The notes: generated from the sequence alone by a model not told the origin. 64,000 nucleotides of DNA from Pterois miles (GCA_947000775.1 CAMQGK010000299.1:20776001-20840000); one strand, 5' to 3'. Counted from the stretch's first letter, positions 27,577 to 38,581 are shown. Numbers and translations: made by a program.

Positions 27577-27817
27577 GATCTTGGAGCTGCAGGAGAAAGG
27601 CGACCTGGACATCATGAAGCAGAAGTGGTGGCCTCGTACGGGCCGCTGCGACCTCAGCAGCCACGCCAGCGCCCATCCCGACGGCCGCTCCCTCAAGCTG
27701 CACAGCTTCGCCGGCGTCTTCTGCATCCTGGCCGCCGGCCTGCTGCTAGCCTGCCTGGTGGCCGGGCTGGAGGCTTGGTGGAACAGCAACCGCTGCCGCC
27801 AGGAGCAGCCCAAAGAG
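27577..27817 (+). CDS. grid1: grid1 penultimate exon: end of ligand-binding domain, M4 helix, start of tail
   Basis: This exon encodes part of ionotropic glutamate receptor delta-1 (GluD1), a postsynaptic membrane protein that works mainly as a synapse organiser with cerebellin and neurexin. The first base (27577) completes a split codon and 80 codons follow, starting ILELQEKGDLDIMKQKWWP. This matches the end of the S2 ligand-binding lobe of the delta family. It continues through a linker (GRCDLSSHASAHPDG) into a hydrophobic stretch at exon residues ~44-64 (FAGVFCILAAGLLLACLVAGL), which is the M4 helix. The basic stop-transfer region is WWNSNRCRQEQPKE. The acceptor is ...cttcag|G and the donor is AAAGAG|GTGACC, so the exon ends in phase 0. 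The wording is closer to GluD1 than GluD2 as I recall them. An open frame runs past the donor to 27940, but the family tail continues in the exon at 37857. Which teleost paralogue (a or b) cannot be told. Confidence 0.93.
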
Positions 27818-29100
27818 GTGACCGAGCACAGGGCCCGGCGGACGGGCCAGCAGGGGGAAGACACTGCCACACTCTACTTTAAGGATCCAGCTGCAGACGC
27901 GAGCCCCGACTTAGTGGAGCTCCAGTACACCCAGCTGTAGAGGAGAGAGGTTTAGGAACGTAGAGTTAGTGTTGGAGAGACAGAGGGCGGTGAGATAGGA
28001 CAGAGTAGGTAGAGGTGCTCTGTGCCACATCAGCCCAGGCCACTGATTGAAATCAAATTTGGTCTCTTATTATTATCCCTCCTCCATTTTTTCTTTTATC
28101 CGTCCATCGCTCCCCACCCACCTCGGTCCAAACGTAGACACCGGAGCTCATCTGTTTTTGTATGGCACATTCTCTAAACCACATAAAGCACACAGCACAC
28201 TCCACTTGACCATTACTTTTACTAATACGCTCATTAAACAGCTTCTCAATCCACTCAGGAAACGCTTTTCTTTGGCTTGATGCATACACTCGAGGCTTTA
28301 GGCAAACGGTGTCGAATTAGCCCATCAAGTCAGGATTTGGCTATTAGCATGTCCTGTATGTTTCCCGTCATACAGCCTGCTGAAACAACCGTGTACGACT
28401 GCAGACATTAATGATTAATTCCCACAGTGCCACGTTCCAAACCGTTCAAGGGCTCAGTATTGAATTATAGTGATAAACTAATTTTCTATAGAGAGGCTCT
28501 GGTAGTTTCCTGCACCCGAGGGTTCAGAAAAGAGATTATAATTAGTGGGATAGAGATCGCTCCGGCAGGGAACGATAACACTGTTGAACACTTTCTTAAC
28601 ACTAAAGGACATTTTCCATTTGAGTTTCATGAGATGTCAAGAGACAAAAAAGTTATTTATCATATCCTTAGCGTGCATTTCACCCTGGTTTTTAACACCA
28701 ACAGTGACATTATCACAGTTCAGATTATTTGCTGATGTTGCTAATAGATACTCAAGTTTTACTAAGTGCCTACTGAATAAAAACCATACAGCAGCCAATT
28801 ACCAGGTCGCTCTGAAACAATAGCCACTAATACAGCTGAGCTAAGAGTTGACACCGTCATATGTTTTAAATAGGACAAGTTAATTAAATATTAATGCACT
28901 CTAATCAACATTAATGAACAACGACGACTCTATGGAAACATCTAATAACTGATGTGTTAGGTGCAGATAAATATCAACAGTACTGAGACTGAAATCCTGT
29001 CAGAAAAGGTTCATTTAATGCAGATTTAACACTGAATTAGAGAGTTGAAAACATGTTATACACATATAGTATATTTTACACAATTAAGTTGTTAAACAGA
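27818..29100 (+). other. grid1 last intron, 5' part
   Basis: This is the start of the 10,039-bp phase-0 intron (27818-37856). I see no repeat or gene I can name here. The open frames are short (about 100 codons or fewer), overlap on both strands and carry no recognisable motifs. Confidence 0.6.
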
Positions 29101-29111
29101 CCCCCCCCCCC
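29101..29111. repeat. Poly(C) run of 11
   Basis: This is a homopolymer C run in the intron. Its length should be treated as uncertain because such runs are error-prone in sequencing. Confidence 0.8.
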
Positions 29112-29329
29112 GTCAGAAAACTACTGTAACTGATCTAGAGTCATGTTGTATCTATAAACATTACTTTTGACATGGTTGTCAGTGAGTAGAGCATTTACAC
29201 AAGAGAGAGACACAGTATATTTTGAATACCTGTTGCAGTTTAAAAGTGTGAAATAGTGTTGATTATTAGTGGAATAATTGTAGCAACAGTTCAGGAAACT
29301 CAACAAAAAATGTATTTTAGAAATGTAGC

Positions 29330-29560
29330 TCCGGTTTTGGGCTCCACCAACTCCTGAGGGAAGTATACAGCATGTCTCTTTGGCTGCTCAATGCTCCACT
29401 ATGTTCACCAGCTCGTCTCTAACTGGGTCGGTCCGCTGGTGGTTGCTGAGCAGGTAGTGGACGGTGAGTTCAGCACAGCTTGGTTTTTTGGAAAAGACTA
29501 CAAAATTTGGGGGAAGCTGGTGAGAGCCTGAAGGAGTCAACCATGTGCAGAAAGAGTAGC
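29330..29560. repeat. Dispersed teleost repeat fragment
   Basis: The stretch around 'ggctgctcaatgctccacta' followed by 'tgttcaccagctcgtctc' and 'gctgagcaggtagtg' is a type of interspersed repeat I recall as common in percomorph genomes. No ends or coding capacity are visible. The identification is from memory of the family, not from a search. Confidence 0.45.
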
Positions 29561-29618
29561 ATATTTACTGTATGAGCTAAGAGAGGCGTAAAGAGGCTGT
29601 GTAGAGCTGCAGAGAGAG

Positions 29619-29864
29619 TTTTCTTCATCTTAGTCTATGTGGAGGAAGTTACTGCTTTTATTGTGGTAGTCTGAGTAACATGACACTGTAGTATTTAACA
29701 TGGGAGGGTGGAGGTCGGATCCACGCCCACCCTCCACCCTTTAATACTTTCTGAGGTTTGTTCTGGTTGACGGATACCGAACGGATATGACGTCACATCA
29801 CTCAGACTACCACAATAAAAGCAGTGACTTCCTTCTACCTCCACATAGACTCAGATGAAGAAAA
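29619..29864. mobile_element. MITE-like element with ~60-bp terminal inverted repeats
   Basis: The left end (29619-29682, TTTTCTTCATCTTAGTCTATG...) is repeated in inverse at the right end (29800-29864, ...AGATGAAGAAAA), with a few mismatches and a ~6-bp indel. The shared inner stretch is CTTTTATTGTGGTAGTCTGA. The ~118-bp interior, from about 29695, is the same sequence as the long inverted pair at 61090 and 63208. The element looks like a short non-autonomous DNA transposon, presumably a deleted form of that family. I see no clear target-site duplication and cannot assign a superfamily. Confidence 0.7.
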
Positions 29865-30061
29865 TACATTCTGTCATTAAAAAAAATGTATTTTCAAAAG
29901 CCAAAGTGTATCCCGTACAGTAATAGTATACACAGACTCAACATTTCTCCAAGCTTTCATTAAGGCTACACTTGAACATAAACTGACCTCAGACCTGCAT
30001 TTCTACCTCCACACATTCACCTCATGTGCCAAACACAAGAGACACCAGGAGGCAGGTTCGG

Positions 30062-30236
30062 GTCATGTGACAGGGGTCATGTGACAGGGGGTCATGTGAC
30101 AGGGGTCATGTGACAGGGGTCATGTGACAGGGGGTCATGTGACAGGGGGTCATGTGACAGGGGTCATGTGACAGGGGGTCATGTGACAGGGGTCATGTGA
30201 CAGGGGGTCATGTGACAGGGGGTCATGTGACAGGGG
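30062..30236 (+). repeat. Minisatellite, 14-15 bp unit, 12 copies of GTCATGTGAC
   Basis: Twelve copies of GTCATGTGAC are separated by AGGG or AGGGG, so the unit alternates between 14 and 15 bp. The decamer is a near-palindromic E-box-like sequence resembling sites bound by MITF/TFE-type bHLH-zip factors (TCATGTGA). The tandem structure is certain. Any regulatory role is inference. Confidence 0.9.
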
Positions 30237-30239
30237 GAC

Positions 30240-31920
30240 AACATGGATCCATAAACTAAAGTGTGAGCAGACAGTGTTCGTTGGGTGTGTCGCCCTTTAG
30301 CAATAAGATCTGTCTCCAACATCCCAGTCCATAACCCCTGGTACTATCACTGTGTCACGTCTTATTGCAAATTATATGTCAATGTGGACGCCCGTGTTAT
30401 CTATCTCCTTCTCTCCATCTATCCTCTTTATTTTTTTATTTACACTTGACTGTCTATGATCTCGTGCAGGTTACTAAGGATTACAGACTGGCAAGGGTTT
30501 CTGGTCCATTGACATATAATGACATTACAACTGCTTCATCGGAGGGGAGGAGGGACATTTGGACAGACAGAGAGAGAGGCTGGGATGAAGCAGAAGCTAT
30601 TGATACAGGTCAGAATAGACCTCCTATACAACTATCAGAAATAAAAACAACTAAAAGGTCCTTTTTGTTTTGTTGATTTTTGGTAAAGCCACAACTGAGC
30701 AGAAACGAGCCTCGTACATAATTTTCTGCGGCCTGAGTTCTGGAAATAAATTTGTTCTTCATAAATATTCCAGTAAATATGAACAAGCAGGGCTTTGTCT
30801 TTAAGGCACTTTAAGTGGGAATAGATGTCTTAACTGAAAGCTTTGAAACTAATGCCATCTATTACTTTTTCCTCCATTTCAACCATAAACTAAATAACAT
30901 GATTGCATGTCGAAGATGTGATATTTCACAACGTTCAATGCTTAAATCAGACATTTTGTCGTTAAAGTTTCTGGTCGCTCATTAACTGTCCCATCAATAA
31001 AACCAATAAGGCTAATTATCAATTTAAAGTAGAACAGGATATTATTTCCAGAACTAGACGTTTCAGCTCTACACAAAAGAAAAAATTTTGCCAAAATTAA
31101 TTTGGTTCATGAACTGAAAACACACAACTGGGTCTTAAATTCAGCTGATTTGGATTTGGGTTTTGGCTCTTTGCAGACGATATGATAATTAAAGTTGTAA
31201 TTGCTGCCTAACCTTGGCTACTCCACCTTTAACACCCCCCACGCCCCACTGTCATGAGAAACCCTCCTGGTTCTTATAGCGCCTTTCTGTTTCTCCTTGC
31301 TTTGTTTCAGTCGTTCATCTTTAACTGTGAGCACATTTCATAAGGGCTGACCTCTGACCTCACTTTTACATGTTCTTGACGCGTTGAACAGAATAAATAA
31401 CGGTCACACTGGACGGTGCGAGAAACCCTGCAAACAAGATTTGTGCCTTTTCGTGCATGCCTATTACACTATTACAAAACAATCAATATCATTTCTAGGC
31501 CTTTATAAACTAAAATTACTCAGCGAGTACTGGCTTATCCTCAATATTCTATTTAAAATGGAAAAAGAAGAATCTGTACAAAAACTCCATGTTAAGAAAC
31601 TCAGATGTACTTTGGGTTAGTCATGAGTGGCTGATATTGCACATTGGACTGTACGCATATTTCTCAGTGGCACAACTGATCATTTAAGCACAAATGAAAG
31701 TTTAAAAAAAGTACCAAATGTCACAAAGCCAAATGACTACAGTGGGAAAACTCTGATTTTAGTTCAAAACGTTTGGAATGACACGTAGCTAACTAGGAAA
31801 ATTAGCCTTGCAAAGCCAGACAATATCTCACAAACCCAAATGTTGAGACCCAAGTGACATGACGCGACACACCAGCCTCATTAACTAGCATTCAAACTTC
31901 ATGTTACAAACTAGTCATCG
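30240..31920. other. Intron sequence without recognised features
   Basis: This is AT-rich unique-looking sequence in the grid1 intron. The open frames (up to 103 codons at 30365-30676) carry no recognisable domain, and I call no gene. Confidence 0.5.
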
Positions 31921-31924
31921 TAAT

Positions 31925-32180
31925 AGATCTTCAAGCAGTATCAGCAGGCCAAGATTTTAATTGTTCAATACTTTAGTTTATGACCAAATACGTGCAAATC
32001 TAATGACCTTCCCATCAGCCTCAGCTGCCTCAGATGCTGAACGTGGTTGACATTATTCTTGCTAAACATCAACATGTTAGCATCATCACTGTGAGCGTGT
32101 TAGCATGCAGACAGCAGCTCAAAGCACCGCTGGGCCTCAGGACAGCCTCTCAGAGCAGCTAGCGCTGCTATAGGCCACTT
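31925..32180. repeat. Dispersed teleost repeat ('heart' of the ...catcaacatgttagcat... family)
   Basis: The motif order 'caatactttagtttatgacc', 'cccatcagcctcagctg', 'taaacatcaacatgttagca', 'gctcaaagcaccgctgg', 'cagcctctcagagcagctag' follows a high-copy interspersed repeat I recall from many percomorph genomes. A fragment of the more 5' part of what looks like the same family lies at 39535-39640. The family assignment is from memory. Confidence 0.55.
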
Positions 32181-32280
32181 CAGTGTCGACGTCATGATGA
32201 GGTCACAGAGTTAGCTGGAGGCAAAGCAAACGAAAGACTGGAGGCTAACACCAGCAGTGGACTAAAGCTACTCATCTAAA

Positions 32281-32361
32281 ATGTCACCTTGCTGTGTTGT
32301 TGGCTGCCAGAATCCAGATATCACAACATTTGAGATGACAAACTGTGATTGGAGGATCTAG
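32281..32361 (+). pseudogene. Possible THAP-domain N-terminal fragment
   Basis: A 26-codon frame begins MSPCCVVGCQNPD and stops at a TAG. The CC-x2-G-C-x-N pattern at the start resembles the beginning of a THAP zinc-binding domain (C2CH type). THAP domains occur in P-element- and Kolobok-type transposases as well as in host proteins. The frame breaks soon after and the expected downstream C..H pair is absent, so this would be a relic. The match is very short and could be chance. Confidence 0.25.
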
Positions 32362-34842
32362 AGAGCTACAATATCGAAGCTGGCTGCGGTTAGCAGAAGG
32401 CTAAACTAGTAACAACCCTTGCTCTCCATCTCTGAAACACTTCTCTGATATTGTACAAATGTCTTTTTGACTGACTTTACTGAAACATAGTTAACTATAG
32501 ACATCCAAAGTCCTCATTTGTCTTTACAGCGCTGCCGTTGGCCACCAGCCAGCCGGCTGGCTACTTAGCTAGCATGCTAATACCACCATGCTGTCATGTA
32601 ACACAGAAAATGAGCCAAACAAAGTTGTCAGTCATTTATATAAATGACCGTCCATGGGCTCCACCATTTCTCACAAAGTCAACAAACACATCACAAGTCG
32701 TGAACTCGAAGCTTTCAGAAACTTTCTACTGACAAGGTCGTGAATACGACATGAGGGGGGCGTTCAGGGACCAACTAGTTAACACGGTAAACACAACCCC
32801 GTTTGTTGGCACCATAACGTTAATATTGCCGTTGCTTTGCAGCAATGTGCTTCATGACGTAACTTGAATGCCAAGCATATCGTGGACACGACTTCCCGTC
32901 ACAGTAAAGACGACCCCCTTTGAAGGCACCATGAGCTCCCAAACATCATCTCACTTTATCCAGCAACTGTGACTTTCTTTACTTGTGAAAGTATGATTTA
33001 AATTGACAAACATCATTGGTGTGATTCATGGAGCAATTCAAACTGGATCCAAAAAATACTCGTCTCTCGCCGTTGAACCGGTCCATGGTGGTCCACCGTA
33101 AGGGGCGGGACTTCACCTCTCTAGTCAGCGTGGCTTTTGTCACAGCACCAGAACCTGACAGGTTTCTGATGTAAAGCTATGGATTACATTTATTCCAGTT
33201 AATATCAGAGTTGTACTCAGAGTTGGTGCTTTTCACAGAGCTTCAGTTAAACATCGCTGGACCATATAATAGGCTTCAATCATGAAGCTGCAGAGCACTA
33301 CATCAGACTTTAGGAACAAACACACCTTATTGTGAGAGATGTCGATATCAAACGCAGCCGGCTATATAAAAGAGAAGATTTAAATGCTTCCACTTGAAAC
33401 CAAAATGAACCAGAAACTGTTCTTATCACACATGAGCACAACCCACTCAACAGTTGCAGTATTTGCAAAGTCGCAGGGGGGAGAGTGATTTAAAATCCCC
33501 CCCCACTGGCAGCACTCATTAAAAGAGCTGTTTGTTTTCCAAATTAATGGAGGCTTTCAGACGCCTCTTATTTTCTTCCTGTGCACTTACATCACCAGTC
33601 TGTCTTTAACAACCGGCTGAGGTTTAATCCCCGCCATTTACTTATTCAGGCCGGCCGCCAGGTTGACGCTGCTGAAAACACATTTTAATGAGATGCCAGT
33701 CCTGAAACGATAACCTGAACGGAGCTTTTTTTAATTGGCTTTGAGAGGAGCTCTTTGAGACTGGTGAGGGATCACTGACGTGCTCAGGACTCGTGGATTA
33801 ACACTTTGCATGTTGTAGCCTCAGCAGTCCTCCACCACGGTGGGTCCAGATGCTGCTGTCTGCGCTGCTACTATACACCACCTCACAGGAGCTGGTTTCT
33901 CCACCTCCACGCAAACACTTAATGCTAATATTCATCTTAAAGGCAACAACATCAACAGCAACCAGCCGCTACTGGTTTTACTTCTATTAACCTCTCATGA
34001 CTTGTAGTTTACATTTCATCATCCAATATTGCACAAGGTGGGATTTTTAAAGGCTGATACCAATCATTTTGTGCTTTACATAAATAAATTAATATGAAAA
34101 CTTAACAATTTCTCTGGCCAAAATGTAGTTTCTGGTCAAGGGAGGACTGATAACTGCTTTTAAAGTAATACAATTTTTTCAAAGAGTTGGATAAATTAAA
34201 GTCTTAATCCTTACGGTTTCAGTCCCGGCTGATTTCCTGTGGTTATTGGCGGTTTAACAATAAATAAATAAATAATAATAACACTGGTCCCTGAGTTCTG
34301 TTGTAAATGGTGCATGTGTTGACCACAATAGGCGCCGTTCACATGGAAAACGCCAGCCGAGTCGCTTTCACCTTTTATCCAAGCTGGTTGGGATGCTGCG
34401 CTTCTGTCGTGCCTGCCGTTACTTAGCAACCAAAACCTTTGCGCTGCCATGACGACGATGATGAAGTTGCAGTAATTTATCGGTAAAAGCCTCACTGACT
34501 AAACTAAGTCAAAACAAAGATAAATGGATTTCCAGCTCCATAAATCCCTCACGGCAGCTTTACCGCGTGAAGCAAGTAAAATAAGTAAAGTAGTCCTGCG
34601 CTAAAGGGATGAAATTCTCCATATTTACCACAGACTCATTAACAGAACAGATATCTGCGGGCTGTGATTGGCTGTTCAGCCTTTAGTCTTGTGACTCGTC
34701 GGTATCGTCGGCCCCGTGAGCCACCGGTGAAGTTAACGTCAACCACGACCATTTCGTGACTTAGAAGTGAGAATGTGTTGAAAATATTAAGAATTATACT
34801 TTAAAAAGGAAATTACAGGTTTCTAAATGATCTGTGGCCGTC
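32362..34842. other. Intron sequence, mostly unassigned
   Basis: No coding exon is recognised. The part from ~32380 to 32950 is transposon-like in character, but I could not define its ends. The part 33520-33760 looks like unusually ordered, low-repeat sequence and is treated as a conserved-element candidate in the findings. The remainder shows nothing I can name. Confidence 0.4.
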
Positions 34843-34863
34843 GGGGGGGGGGGGGGGGGGGGG
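34843..34863 (+). repeat. Poly(G) run of 21
   Basis: This is an uninterrupted G tract in the intron. Such tracts can form G-quadruplex structures in DNA or in the sense transcript. The length may be imprecise. Confidence 0.85.
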
Positions 34864-35423
34864 CTGAATATCTGTGTATTAATATAATGTGTCATGTGCA
34901 TTGTTCTGAATATCACTTGTGTCACTGTGATGAGTTACTGTGACTAATATCATTGTATCTCTGAGTTGAAGTGAAGCCAATGCTGGAGCCAAGCCGGTGC
35001 TGTGGTGTTGTAAAGCAGCACAACCCTCTCCAAAAAACACGTACATCAGCTGACTGCCGCTGCACGCATTCACACGGACGTGCAGCGAATTCAGATTCAG
35101 GCCTCCACTTGATATGCGAGTCATGCCTCCGATGTTTGTCTTTACACCTTGTCCTTTACCTTCCCCTGACCCGGTGCATCGGAGCAGACCCACGGTTCAG
35201 CAGGGAAACACTCAAGTGTCTATTAATGCCTAACAAGTATGCATGGCTGCAGTCAGCAGGAGATGCAGTGTCAGCCAACGCTTTGATTAAATTGTTCTGA
35301 TAGCGAACCAATTCTCCGATCCTGCTGCTCCAAGGGCAGCGCAGGAAAATACAGCAGAGGGCAAGAAGACATAACTGAACTGAAAATATCTGCCACAACT
35401 CAACAGCTCACTTTACCTTAAAG
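34864..35423. other. Intron sequence without recognised features
   Basis: Short overlapping open frames on both strands (80-109 codons) carry no recognisable motif. No repeat was identified. Confidence 0.5.
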
Positions 35424-35995
35424 TACGGCTGTCAAAGCTAAAGAGATTCATGCAAATTCGTTTAAACGCCACTGATTTCTTCAACGCAGTCAGGCAGCTA
35501 GACTGAAGATCCTGGTCTCATCTGAAACTAGAGAACCTGATGGATCCATCGGTACCAACCAGGTCAGACTACTACTACTACTACTACTACTACTACATCC
35601 TGGTCTCATCTGAAACTAGAGAACCTGATGGATCCATCGGTACCAACCAGGTCAGACTACTACTACTACTACTACTACTACTACATCCTGGTCTCATCTG
35701 AAACTAGAGAACCTGATGGATCCATCGGTACCAACCAGGTCAGACTACTACTACTACTACTACTACTACTACATCCTGGTCTCATCTGAAACTAGAGAAC
35801 CTGATGGATCCATCGGTACCAACCAGGTCAGACTACTACTACTACTACTACTACTACTACATCCTGGTCTCATCTGAAACTAGAGAACCTGATGGATCCA
35901 TCGGTACCAACCAGGTCAGACTACTACTACTACTACATCCTGGTCTCATCTGAAACTAGAGAACCTGATGGATCCATCAGTACCAACCAGGCCAG

Positions 35996-36027
<32 letters not shown>

Positions 36028-36174
36028 ATCCTGGTCTCATCTGAAACTGGAGAACCTGATGGATCCATCGGTACCAACCAGGTCAGACTACTACTACTAC
36101 TACTACTACTACTACATCCTGGTCTCATCTGAAACTGGAGAACCTGATGGATCCATCGGTACCAACCAGGTCAG

Positions 36175-36209
<35 letters not shown>

Positions 36210-36268
36210 ATCCTGGTCTCATCTGAAACTAGAGAACCTGATGGATCCATCAGTACCAACCAGGTCAG

Positions 36269-36303
<35 letters not shown>

Positions 36304-36362
36304 ATCCTGGTCTCATCTGAAACTAGAGAACCTGATGGATCCATCAGTACCAACCAGGTCAG

Positions 36363-36394
<32 letters not shown>

Positions 36395-36453
36395 ATCCTG
36401 GTCTCATCTGAAACTAGAGAACCTGATGGATCCATCAGTACCAACCAGGTCAG

Positions 36454-36485
<32 letters not shown>

Positions 36486-36623
36486 ATCCTGGTCTCATCT
36501 GAAACTAGAGAACCTGATGGATCCATCGGTACCAACCAGGTCAGACTACTACTACTACTACTACATCCTGGTCTCATCTGAAACTAGAGAACCTGATGGA
36601 TCCATCAGTACCAACCAGGTCAG

Positions 36624-36655
<32 letters not shown>

Positions 36656-36714
36656 ATACTGGTCTCATCTGAAACTAGAGAACCTGATGGATCCATCAGT
36701 ACCAACCAGATCAG

Positions 36715-36746
<32 letters not shown>

Positions 36747-37303
36747 ATCCTGGTCTCATCTGAAACTAGAGAACCTGATGGATCCATCAGTACCAACCAG
36801 GTCAGACTACTACTACTACTACTACTACTACTACATCCTGGTCTCATCTGAAACTAGAGAACCTGATGGATCCATCAGTACCAACCAGGTCAGACTAGCT
36901 GGTAGTGAAGGAGGTTAAATGAGGCTCCAGACTTGACCTCTGACCTCCAGATGTGTGGATGTAAATGGGTTCTCTGGGTTCCCACCAGTCTCCCCTTTAC
37001 AGACATGCCCACTTTCTGATAGTCCCAGTCAGTCTGGATCAAGTCCTGGTCCAGTCAGCACTCTGACACACTGACAGCTGTTGTTGCCTGTTGGGCTGCA
37101 GTTTGCCATGTTCTGATTGGAGCAGATTGTTGATGCTAAAGTCAGAACCTGGGAGGGTTTCTGGTCAATATCTGGTATTGATTAGTGTTGTTATTGATTT
37201 ACAGTAATAAATGTTTCCATATATTTGCATGAAGCAGCATATTTGTCCACTATGGACAATCGTGATGAATCATGATTAAATATTTTAATCGATTGACAGC
37301 CCA
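35424..37303. mobile_element. hAT-like non-autonomous element (MITE) enlarged by an internal minisatellite
   Basis: The left end reads (ta)CGGCTGTCAAAGCTAAAG, followed by 'gcaaattcgtttaaacgcca'. The right end reads 'ttttaatcgattgacagccc', so the termini are inverted around GGCTGTCAA. Between the minisatellite and the right end are 'gtgaaggaggttaaatgagg' and 'gcatgaagcagcatatttgt'. Together these match a common teleost hAT-type MITE as I remember it. The original element would be far shorter; the extra length is the 16-copy array at 35509-36897. No exact target duplication is seen at the borders. Confidence 0.65.
35509..36897 (+). repeat. Compound minisatellite, ~75-95 bp unit with (ACT)n, 16 copies
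   Basis: Copies of 'cctggtctcatctgaaacta' begin at about 35511, 35599, 35687 and onward, 16 by eye. Each runs through 'gaacctgatggatccatc' and 'taccaaccaggtcagact', then a (ACT)n run of variable length that accounts for most of the length variation. Substitutions (cggtacc/cagtacc, actaga/actgga) distinguish subfamilies; the 'cagtacc' form dominates the 3' half. The last copy runs directly into 'agctggtagtgaagg', which is ordinary element sequence. Confidence 0.93.
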
Positions 37304-37856
37304 ATTTTAAACCATAAAACCAATTATTTCTCTTATTACTTGAATTTCAAACCGAACCTACAAGATTTGGACTCTGCCTTGTTTTTAACTTGGAGATACA
37401 GTTAAATAAAAGTCTGGTAGCAAGAATTCAAGATCCAGATTCAATCAGAAAACACCTTGAGATATGCTGTTTCCAACATGGCAGCCGCGAACATCTTTAC
37501 AACAAACCATCGTCAGTCCGTTTGGCTCCAGGATTGTTTTTCTCCAGACATCAAACCTTTAATATTCACTGGCCAAGTTTGATTTCAAGGTGCACATACA
37601 GTACAAATTGGTTTCTGTGGCCTCAGTTCCCACTGGGCTCGTCGTACCGACCGACAAAAAGAAAGTGCCCGATAGCGGTCCATCGGTTCTAAACAAAGGC
37701 CATGTCCTCAAACAGTGAGAGTGCCTGGAGCACCAGCAGACCTGAAACAGTCTGAGAAACCGGCCCATCGCCAATCTCAGCCTCTGTGTCCCTCCTCTCC
37801 TCCCTCCCCTGTCTCTCCTCTGTCCTCTTCCACCCCCCCCACTCCTCCTCTTATAG
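37304..37856 (+). other. 3' end of the grid1 last intron with splice acceptor
   Basis: No gene or repeat is recognised up to the pyrimidine-rich tract at about 37785-37855, which ends in cctcttatag with the AG at 37855-37856. Confidence 0.65.
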
Positions 37857-38348
37857 GACAAGGAGGTGAATCTCGAACAGGTGCATCGTCGTATGAACAG
37901 TCTTTTGGACGAGGACTTGGCCCACAAGCAGATCCCCGGCCCCTCTATCGAGATCTCTGCGCTGGACATCGGCAGCATGCAGCCCAGCCAGGCCTCTCTG
38001 ATGCCGGGGCCGGAGTCCGTGCGGGACTACCCGCCCTCGGGCCTCGCTGTGACCACCTTCCTCCCCGGGGAGGGGGGGCCGCCTCCTCCTCTTCCCCACC
38101 CTCACCATGGGGGGACCCTAGGCAGGACGCTACCTCTGTCCCAGGGCCCTGGCAGCAACACGTTGCCCCTGCACCACCCTCTCAGCAGCACCAGCCTCAG
38201 CGGCACCATGCAGTGCAAACACAGGGCTCCCAACGGGGGGCTCTTCCGGCAGAGCCCTGGCAAGACACCCATGCCAATGTCCTACCAGGCAGTCTCCGCA
38301 GGACCCATACCCGAAGCCATTGAGGCGACCCACAGTACATCCATATAG
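37857..38348 (+). CDS. grid1: grid1 last exon: cytoplasmic tail with C-terminal PDZ ligand
   Basis: This is the terminal coding exon of GluD1, with 163 codons plus TAG. It starts in phase 0 with DKEVNLEQVHRRMNSLLDED, joining ...QPKE of the previous exon. This membrane-proximal part is strongly characteristic of GluD1. Residues ~24-42 (KQIPGPSIEISALDIGSMQ) and ~120-143 (CKHRAPNGGLFRQSPGKTP...) are further conserved tail blocks. The protein ends ATHSTSI, a class I PDZ ligand (T at -2, I at 0), by which delta receptors bind postsynaptic scaffold proteins. The middle (residues ~60-112) is low-complexity, with a Pro/Gly/His segment at ~70-86 that looks longer than in the mammalian protein as I recall it. 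Codons are GC-rich compared with flanking DNA. Other frames across this exon are shadows. Confidence in grid1 is high; the paralogue letter is undetermined. Confidence 0.95.
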   Translation, partial: DKEVNLEQVHRRMNSLLDEDLAHKQIPGPSIEISALDIGSMQPSQASLMPGPESVRDYPPSGLAVTTFLPGEGGPPPPLPHPHHGGTLGRTLPLSQGPGSNTLPLHHPLSSTSLSGTMQCKHRAPNGGLFRQSPGKTPMPMSYQAVSAGPIPEAIEATHSTSI

Positions 38349-38581
38349 CGACGGGGGGCAGGAAGGGGTCAAACTGCAACGAGATGTCGCTTCTGGACTT
38401 TGGTCCGGTTCTGGATTTGAGGCGGGTTGGGGGTCTATAGAGGAAAATTATTATAGAAAGAAAAAAAAAACCTATATGTACAAAGTAAAAAAGATTTTGT
38501 ATCTCACTACCTGTTCAGAAAAGCCGATGTTACAGAAGAAAAAAACAAAAAAAGGCGGGGAGGAGGGTGTAATTTTTCTCT

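Noticed and set aside
27463..27870. 135-codon minus-strand frame over the grid1 exon
   Set aside because: It is a shadow of the GC-rich + strand exon, whose splice borders and family match are clear.
27818..27940. Continuation of the grid1 frame beyond the exon to a stop at 27940
   Set aside because: A good donor (AAAGAG|GTGACC) lies at 27817/27818 and the family tail continues exactly in phase in the exon at 37857. An intron-retaining short tail is possible but unsupported.
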